A stretch of DNA of 64,000 bases from Serripes groenlandicus. Its lineage: Eukaryota > Mollusca > Bivalvia > Cardiida > Cardiidae. The translations under genes and the position numbers were made by a program. This document shows, piece after piece, positions 57,793 through 64,000 of this stretch (the first letter of the stretch is position 1; every line of letters starts with the position of its first letter). The notes beneath the pieces are model-generated. The model saw only the letters and a list, made by a program, of their open reading frames with translations. It was not told where the DNA came from and made no database searches. The stretch lies in contig JASEVX010000013.1 of the NCBI GenBank assembly GCA_031761405.1, forward strand, positions 55,332,782-55,396,781, in the 5' to 3' direction.

Positions 57793-57847
57793 TTGATTGA
57801 ATGGGGTTTAACGCCGTTTTTAAGAATTTCTGTTATATCACGGCGAC
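57793..57847 (-). mobile_element. Very short 5'-truncated SINE (55 bp) with 13-bp TSD
   Basis: TTGATTGAATGGGGTTTAAC, GCCGTTTTTAAGAATTTC, TATATCACGGCGA. TSD CCTAAAGCAAGTA at 57780-57792 and 57848-57860. Confidence 0.9.
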
Positions 57848-57869
57848 CCTAAAGCAAGTAACAACTTAT

Positions 57870-58060
57870 GAAAATATCAACAAAAACATAGAGAAAATCT
57901 CTATGAATGAAAGTTTAATTATTGAATACAGTAAATGTTGAAAACATTGTGGCATAAGAAGAAATTGAAAGTTTTGAGGCAGAGCAATTTCTCCATTGTC
58001 CCAATGTTTTTCAACTGCTGCAGAGGCACCAGAAAGCGTCTGTATGTAGGAAAGGGTTAA
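57870..58060 (-). mobile_element. TTAA-MITE, 5'-truncated
   Basis: GAAAACATTGTGGCATAAG, GAGCAATTTCTCC, CTGCTGCAGAGGCACCAG, GTAGGAAAGGGTTAA. Confidence 0.78.
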
Positions 58061-58078
58061 AAACATGTTTCTTTTAAA

Positions 58079-60990
58079 CAAGAGGGCCAAGATGGCCCTA
58101 AATCGATCACCTAATTGATAGTAAATTAGTAGCAAATATTTATCAGTAAAGGCCATTTATATCTTGAAATCTAACAAGAACTTTAATAAGAATGGAATTA
58201 TAAAGTTTTTGTCATTTTGCACCTTTCCTGATGCCGCCTTGCTGCCCTGTTTTTCAACGAAATCAATATGGCTTCAACAGTTCATTTAGAGGGTCACTAA
58301 AGGAACATTTCTACCAAATTATCTTGCAATCGCACAAGTAGATTATGGAGGAAAAGGATTTTAAAATTTGGGTATTTTTCTCACTTTCTGATGCCGCAGC
58401 AACCAAAGTTATCAATGGAATTTAAATCTTTGAACAATTTTGAAAGAGGACCACCAAAGGAACATTCTTGATTCGTATTATATTTTCTTAAAATCAGACA
58501 AACACTTTCATAAAAATGGAATTTTCAAATTTTGTCATTTTGCCCCTTTTCTGATGCCGCCTGACTGCCATGTTTTTCGACCAATCAGTATGGCTTGAAC
58601 AATTTTTATAGAGGGTCACCCAAGGAACATTTCTACCAAATTATATTTGAATCTGACAGGCAGATTCGGAGGAGAAGATTTTTAAAGTTTGGACATTTTG
58701 TCCCCTTTCTGATGCCGCAGCAACCAAAGTTCTCATTGGAATTTTAATCTTTGAACAATTTTGAAAGAGGACCACCAAAGGAACATTCCTGTGATGTTTT
58801 GTGGAAATTGGTCTATTGGAATGGTAGGAGTTGGTTGTCATTAGTAGCTAAAAGTTCAATTTACCCCTTTTGAGATGATGCCTGGTTGCTATGATTGTGT
58901 AACCAATCAAAACGCATCAATAAAATTAAATAGAGGATCATTACAGTAAGATTCATATTATATTTTCTTAAAATCAGACAAGCACTTTCATAACAAGAGG
59001 CCCAAGAGGGCCAGTATCGCTCCACGGCCATAAGGCAAAAATAAAATCTCCAAACAGCCCTGCCCCGTGGTGGCTATTTTTTTTACCAACCACCATGGCT
59101 TAAAGGAATCTTGTAGAGTGTCACCAAAGGAATGTTTCTGCAAAATTATTTGAAAATATGCCTGACACTTTCGGAGGAGAAGATTTTTTAAGTTTTCACT
59201 ATGGTCATATAAGTCAAAATAGCCCCGCCCTCTGGCGGCCATGTTTTTCGACCAATCAACATGGCTTGAAGGAATCTGATAGAGGGTCACCCAATGAACA
59301 TTTCTACAAAATTATTTGAAAATCGACTGAACACTTTCGGAGAAGAAGATGTTTTAAGTTTTCACTATAGCTATATAACGCAAAAAAAACCCGCCCCCTG
59401 GCGGCCATGTTTTTCGCCCAATCAACATTTCTTGAAGGAATCTAATTAAGGTTCACACAAGGAACATTTCTACAAAATTATTTGAAAATTGGCCTGACAC
59501 TTTTGGAGGAGAAGATTTTTTAAGTTTGCTCTTTAGCCATATAGGCAAAATAGCCCCGCCCTGTGACGGCCATGTTTTTTTACCAATCAACATGGCTTGA
59601 AGGAATCTGATAGAGGGTCACTCACGGAACATTTCTACATAATTATTTGAAAATCTGCTGAACACTTTTTGAGAAGAAGATTATTTAAGTTTTCACTATA
59701 GCTATATAAGGCAAAAAAGCCCCGCCCCCTGGCGGCCATGTTTTTCGCCCAATCAAAATTTCTTGAAGGAATCTAATAAAGGGTCACCCAAGGAACATTT
59801 CTACAAAATTATTTGAAAATCGGCCTGACACTTTCGGAGAAGAAGATTTTTTAAGTTCTCACTATTTTTTTCTTTCGGTTGCCATGGAAACCAGAATTTT
59901 GAATGGATCAAAAAAATTTGAAGGAATTTAGTAGAGGACATTGAGAGGATGCTTCCCATGAAGTTTCAACCAAATTGGCCAAGTGGTTAGGGAGAAGAAG
60001 TCGTTTAAAGGAAAAAGTTAACGCACGCACGCACGGACGCACAACGGACAATTCGCCATGACATAAGCTCGACTGGCTTTCAGCCAGTGGAGCTAAAAAT
60101 GGAATTTTCAAATTCTGTCATTTTGCCCCTTTTTTGATGCCGCCTGACTGCCATGTTTTTCGTCCAATCAGAATGGCTTGAACAATTTTTATAGAGGGTC
60201 ACCCAAGGAACATTTCTACCAAATTATATTTGAATCTGACAGGCAGATTCGGAGGAGAAGATTTTTAAAGTTTGGACATTTTTTCCCCTTTTCTGATGCC
60301 GCAGCAACCAAAGTTCTCATTGGAATTTTAATCTTTGAACAATTTTGAAAGAGGACCACCAAAGGAACATTCCTGTAATGTTTTGTGGAAATTGTTCTAT
60401 TGGAATGGTAGGAGTTGGTTGTCATTTGTAGCTAAAAGTTCAATTTACCCCTTTTGTGATGACGCCTGGTTGCTATGATTGTGTAACCAATCAAAACGGC
60501 TTAAACAAATTAAATAGAGGATCATTACAGTAAGATTCGTATTATATTTTCTTAAAATCAGACAAGCACTTTCATAAAAATGGAATTTTCAAATTTTGTC
60601 ATTTTGCCCCTTTTTTGATGCCGCCTGACTGCCATGTTTTTCGCCCAATCAGTATGGCTTGAACAATTTTTATAGAGGGTCACCCAAGGAACATTTCTAC
60701 CAAATTATATTTGAATCTGACACGCAGATTCGGAGGAGAAGATTTTTAAAGTTTGGACATTCTGTCCCCTTTCTGATGCCGCAGCAACCAAAGTTCTCAA
60801 TGGAATTTAAATCTTTGAACAACTTTGAAAGAGGCCAACCAGAGGAACAGTCCTGTAATGTTTCACAGAAATTGTCCTTGGAGTTTGGGAGGAGATGATG
60901 TTTAAAGCTAAAAGTTAACGCCGGCCGGACGGACGACGAACAAAAAGTGATCAGAATAGCTCACCTTGAGCCTTCGGCTCAGGTGATCTA
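58079..60990 (+). mobile_element. Terminal-hairpin element interrupted by a second one
   Basis: Starts CAAGAGGGCCAAGATGGCCC then TCGATCACCTAATTG and ends GTGATCAGAATAGCTCACC, GAGCCTTCGGCTCAGGTGA and TCTAA. Core units carry GGAACATTTCTACCAAATTA, TTTCTGATGCCGCAGCAACC and CATGTTTTTCGACCAATCAG. The insert is 58992-60095. Same family as 12621-14172 but opposite orientation. Confidence 0.75.
58992..60095 (+). mobile_element. Nested hairpin element (CCCCGCCC core, ~170-bp period)
   Basis: Starts CAAGAGGCCCAAGAGGGCC and ends GCTCGACTGGCTTTCAGCC then AGTGGAGCTAAA. Core units have TAGCCCCGCCC, TGGCGGCCATGTTTTTCG and TTGAAGGAATCTGATAGAGG. It sits in CACTTTCATAA...AAATGG with no obvious duplication other than the shared A run. 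Confidence 0.72.
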
Positions 60991-60991
60991 A

Positions 60992-62399
60992 ACAAGAGGG
61001 CCATGATGGCCCTTGAATCGCTCACCTGATTTTTTATTTTTTTTTCACTTTAGCTATATAAGCCTCGCCCCCTGGCAGCCAGTTTCCGACCAATCAACTT
61101 GGCTTGAAGGAATCTGATAGAGGGTCACCCTAGGAACATTTCTACAAAATTATTTGAAAGTCGGCCAGATACTTTTGGAGGAGAAGATTTTTTAAGTTTT
61201 CACTATAGCCATATAATGCAAAATAGCCCTGCCTACTGGCGGCCATGTTTTTTGACCAATCAACATGGCTTGAAGGAATCTGAAAGTGGGTCATCCAAGG
61301 AACATTTCTACAAAATTATTTGAAAATCGGGCCGACACTTTTGGAGAAGAAGATTTTTTAAGTTTGCACTATAGCCCCGCCCCCCCCCCCCCCCCCCATG
61401 GCGGCCATGTTTTTCGACCAATCAACATGGCTTGAAGGAATCTGATAGAGGGTCACTTAAGAAACATTTTTACAAAATTATTTGAAAATCTGCCAACCAA
61501 TTTGGGAGAAGAAGAATTTTGAAGTTTTTTCGGTTTCGTTGCCATGGAAACCAGAATTTTGCATGGATCCCAAAAATTTGAAGGAATTCTGGTGAGGTCA
61601 ATGAGAGGATGCTTTCTGTGAAGTTTCATCCCAATTGACCCACTGGTTACTGAGGAGAAGATGTTGAAGATTTTTTAAGTTTTCAATTTGGCCATATAAG
61701 GCAAAATAGCCCCGCCCCCTGGCGGCCATGTTTTTTGACCAATCAACATGGCTTGAAGGAATCTGATAGAAGATTACCCAAGGAACATTTCTACAAAATT
61801 ATTTGAAAATCGGCCTGACACTTTTGGAGAAGAAGATTTTTTAAGTTTGCACTATAGCCATATAAGGCAAAATAGCCCCGCCCCCGCTGGCGGCAATGTT
61901 TTTCGACCAATCAACATGGCTTGAAGGAATCTGATAGAGGGTCACCCAAGGAACATTTCTACAAAATTATTTGAAAATCGGCCTTACACTTTCGGAGGAG
62001 AAGATTTTTTAAGTTTTCACTATAGCCATATAAGGCAAAATAGCCCCGCCCCCACTGGCGGCCATGTTTTTCGACCAATCAACACGGCTTGAAGGAATCT
62101 GATAGAGGGTCATCCAAGGAACATTTCTACAAAATTATTTGAAAATCTGCCAACCAATTTGGGAGAAGAAGAATTTTGAAGTTTTTTCGGTTTCGTTGCC
62201 ATGGAAACCAGAATTTTGCATGGATCCCAAAAATTTGAAGGAATTCTGGTGAGGTCAATGAGAGGAGGCTTTCTGTGAAGTTTCATCCAAATTGACCCAC
62301 TGGTTACTGAGGAGAAGAAGTTGACGCACGACGGACGCCGGACGCCGGACAAAAGGCGATCACAATAACTCACCTTGAGCAAAGCTCAGGTGAGCTAAA
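60992..62399 (+). mobile_element. Third hairpin element of the CCCCGCCC family, complete
   Basis: Starts ACAAGAGGGCCATGATGGCC then AATCGCTCACCTG and ends ATCACAATAACTCACC, TTGAGCAAAGCTCAGGTGAG and CTAAAA. It abuts the previous element at an A-rich joint. A C-run occurs near 61380-61397. The GGTTTCGTTGCCATGGAAAC segment is repeated at 61532 and 62190. Confidence 0.78.
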
Positions 62400-62580
62400 A
62401 AGCAGTCTGTACACCTGTTGACGAATTCCAATGCATAAGTAATGTCAGGCGAGTGCTGGGAGTATCAACAACACTGTGCATACATGTATACACCTGTTGA
62501 TGTATTACAATTCATTAGTAAGTACAGGTGGGTGCTGGCAGTAATAACAACACTGTGTGTGTATACAACAGAACAAATTG
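62400..62580 (+). repeat. ~80-bp direct repeat (two copies)
   Basis: TACACCTGTTGACGAATTCC / TACACCTGTTGATGTATTAC with AACAACACTGTG shared at the end of each copy. Confidence 0.7.
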
Positions 62581-62656
62581 TGTGATATTTAATCCAATAT
62601 CATCATGACCTTATTTTCCAGACATACTTGCAGACACAATAGAAACAGACATACCA

Positions 62657-62893
62657 TCAACCCTTTCCCGCTTGCAGACTTATTTTGATGCAACTGCATC
62701 AGATCACTTCTGAAACCAATGTGTCAAAGGGAGAAATTACTTATGATGAGCAATTTCTCCTTTTGCCATCATGTTTTTAACTTTATTTAATAATTATACT
62801 CATATTTATTGAGATATTCTAGTTTTACCCCAGTTTTCAAAGATGTCTGCAGCAGATTTGTTGTATGTCATTAGAATGTGAGAAAGGATTCAA
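62657..62893 (+). mobile_element. TTAA-MITE, diverged (TCAA ends)
   Basis: TCAACCCTTTCCCGCTTGC, GATGAGCAATTTCTCC, GATGTCTGCAGCAG, GAGAAAGGATTCAA. Confidence 0.75.
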
Positions 62894-63418
62894 GGTCAAT
62901 TAATTAGGCATTCCAAGAGAAGCTACATTAGACTGATTGGAAAACATTGTTGGATCAGGTGAAATATCATGTAAAGTTCTCCAGTCATCACTCCTTTTCA
63001 AACAATGTTTTCGTAAGAACTTGCTGCCGATGCCGATTTTTATGGTGAGGGCATACTAACTATTTCAAGGAACAATACATTCAGTTTAAAACATTAGTAA
63101 TACAAAACCACAGCTCGCCACGGTCAATTCAGTAGCTGTTTTACTTACCCAAGCTGTATTGATAAAAAAATGTTTCTTTATGTTATTCTGATTTGTGGAA
63201 GGACACATGGAAAAGTGTTCCTCTGGAATTTTGCATCAATGGACCATGTCATAACATTTTGCAACAAATGAATGTTAGGAAAATAGAGGCATATGCTTCT
63301 AATCCAGCATTTATTTCCTATCTTCTGCTGCCAATATCTGAAACTATTTTGAGAAAAGTAGTAATTGCCCAAGGTTGTATTAAAACTGCCCAATTCTATC
63401 AAAGCAGATGAGTTTTAT
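62894..63418. other. No gene seen; one MITE scrap
   Basis: 62935-63050 has GGAAAACATTGTTGG and AACAATGTTTTCGTAAGAAC. Opposing open stretches at 63178-63411 overlap each other on both strands and show no domain. Confidence 0.4.
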
Positions 63419-63419
63419 A

Positions 63420-64000
63420 TCATCATTGGGTCCCAGATGTAGACACAATTTATCACATATATATAAACATGGGGTCCCACATTTAGACTCATCTGATACA
63501 TCTATCATCATGGGGTCCCACTATGTAGACACAGTTTGATGCATTTATAACCATCCTGTCCCACTATGTAAACACCTTTTGATGCATCAATAAGCATGCA
63601 GTCCAACATGTATACACAATTTAATGCATATTATCATGCTGTCCCACAATATGAACACAGTTAGACACATCTATCATTATACTGTCCCACTATGAAGACA
63701 ATTTGATGCATCTATTATTATGGTGTCCCATAATATAGACACAATTTGACACATCTATCATCATGCAGTCTCACAGAAAGACAAAATGTGATGCATCTAT
63801 CATCACCATGCTAACCCAGAATGTGGACACAGTTTGATGCATATAATACTATAGATATAATCACGGTGTACCACAGTATAGACAATTTGACACATATATC
63901 ATTATGCTGTCCCACTATAAGGACAATTTGATGCATTTATCATATTGCAGTCCCATAATGGTGACACCATTTGTCACATCTATCATCATTGTGTCCTACG
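63420..64000 (+). repeat. 43-bp tandem repeat running off the window
   Basis: Units carry GTCCCACTATGTAGACACA, TTTGATGCATCTATCATCAT. Unit starts at 63515, 63558, 63601, 63641 and 63683 give steps of 40-43 bp; about 13 copies, moderately diverged. Confidence 0.85.

Noticed and set aside
58641..60898. Short frames in the hairpin elements (e.g. 58841-58641 and 60659-60898)
   Set aside because: They recur in tandem core copies on both strands and shift with core units; repeat shadows.
63178..63411. Overlapping 70-codon frames on opposite strands
   Set aside because: Mutually antisense, no homology recognised, no exon context.
1..64000. Transposase, reverse transcriptase or Rep/helicase gene in the window
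   Set aside because: No frame shows DDE/D, YADD-type RT or Rep motifs; all mobile elements here appear non-autonomous.

Overview
The window looks like genomic DNA of a marine mollusc, most likely a bivalve. It is AT-rich, its genes are intron-bearing, and it is packed with short non-autonomous transposable elements, including tRNA-derived SINEs whose tails end in GGCGTTAAAC-type sequence, as I recall from bivalve genomes. Only two protein-coding genes can be recognised with confidence. They are convergent (tail to tail) and together contribute only about 1.3 kb of coding sequence.

Region 1 (1-11,390, + strand): the last six coding exons of PRPF6, the U5 snRNP/tri-snRNP bridging HAT-repeat protein. 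The 265 C-terminal codons are visible, and the N-terminal exons lie left of the window. Its introns are filled with TTAA-flanked MITEs, SINEs and a miniature LTR element. Region 2 (11.4-26 kb): an intergenic stretch made of nested repeats. These are a three-copy repeat just downstream of PRPF6, terminal-hairpin elements with tandem cores, TATCGAGGG-ended MITEs, SINEs with clear target-site duplications, and a hAT-like element. Region 3 (26,050-38,651, - strand): a complete five-exon PTP4A (PRL) phosphatase gene of 170 codons, with the HC(X5)R active site and a C-terminal CSLM prenylation box. Its second intron holds a 6.3-kb minisatellite with a 32-bp unit. Region 4 (38.7-64 kb): no gene is identified with confidence (one candidate exon at 39.2-39.5 kb). 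It holds three hairpin-ended elements with 145-bp tandem cores, many further MITEs, a local duplication with a 1-kb insert, a 179-bp tandem-core element with copies that look identical, nested hairpin-ended elements at 58-62.4 kb, and the start of a 43-bp satellite running off the right end.

The dominant signal is one MITE superfamily, here called TTAA-MITE. It starts TTAACCCTTTCCC, ends GGGAAAGGGTTAA, has the subterminal inverted pair CTGCAGCAGACGAC / GTCGTCTGCTGCAG and an internal hairpin around ATTGCTC...GAGCAAT. About 70 whole or partial copies occur in 64 kb. The TTAA target and the CCC-starting ends are what is expected of piggyBac-type transposition. A MITE sitting in the TTAA of a SINE supports this directly. 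No transposase or other autonomous partner is present, and no new enzymatic system is visible. The novelty here lies in repeat structure: MITE ends pressed against splice sites, MITE chains sharing single TTAA sites, and the higher-order minisatellite. Family names other than PRPF6, PTP4A and the broad element classes are my inference from structure; no database was searched.
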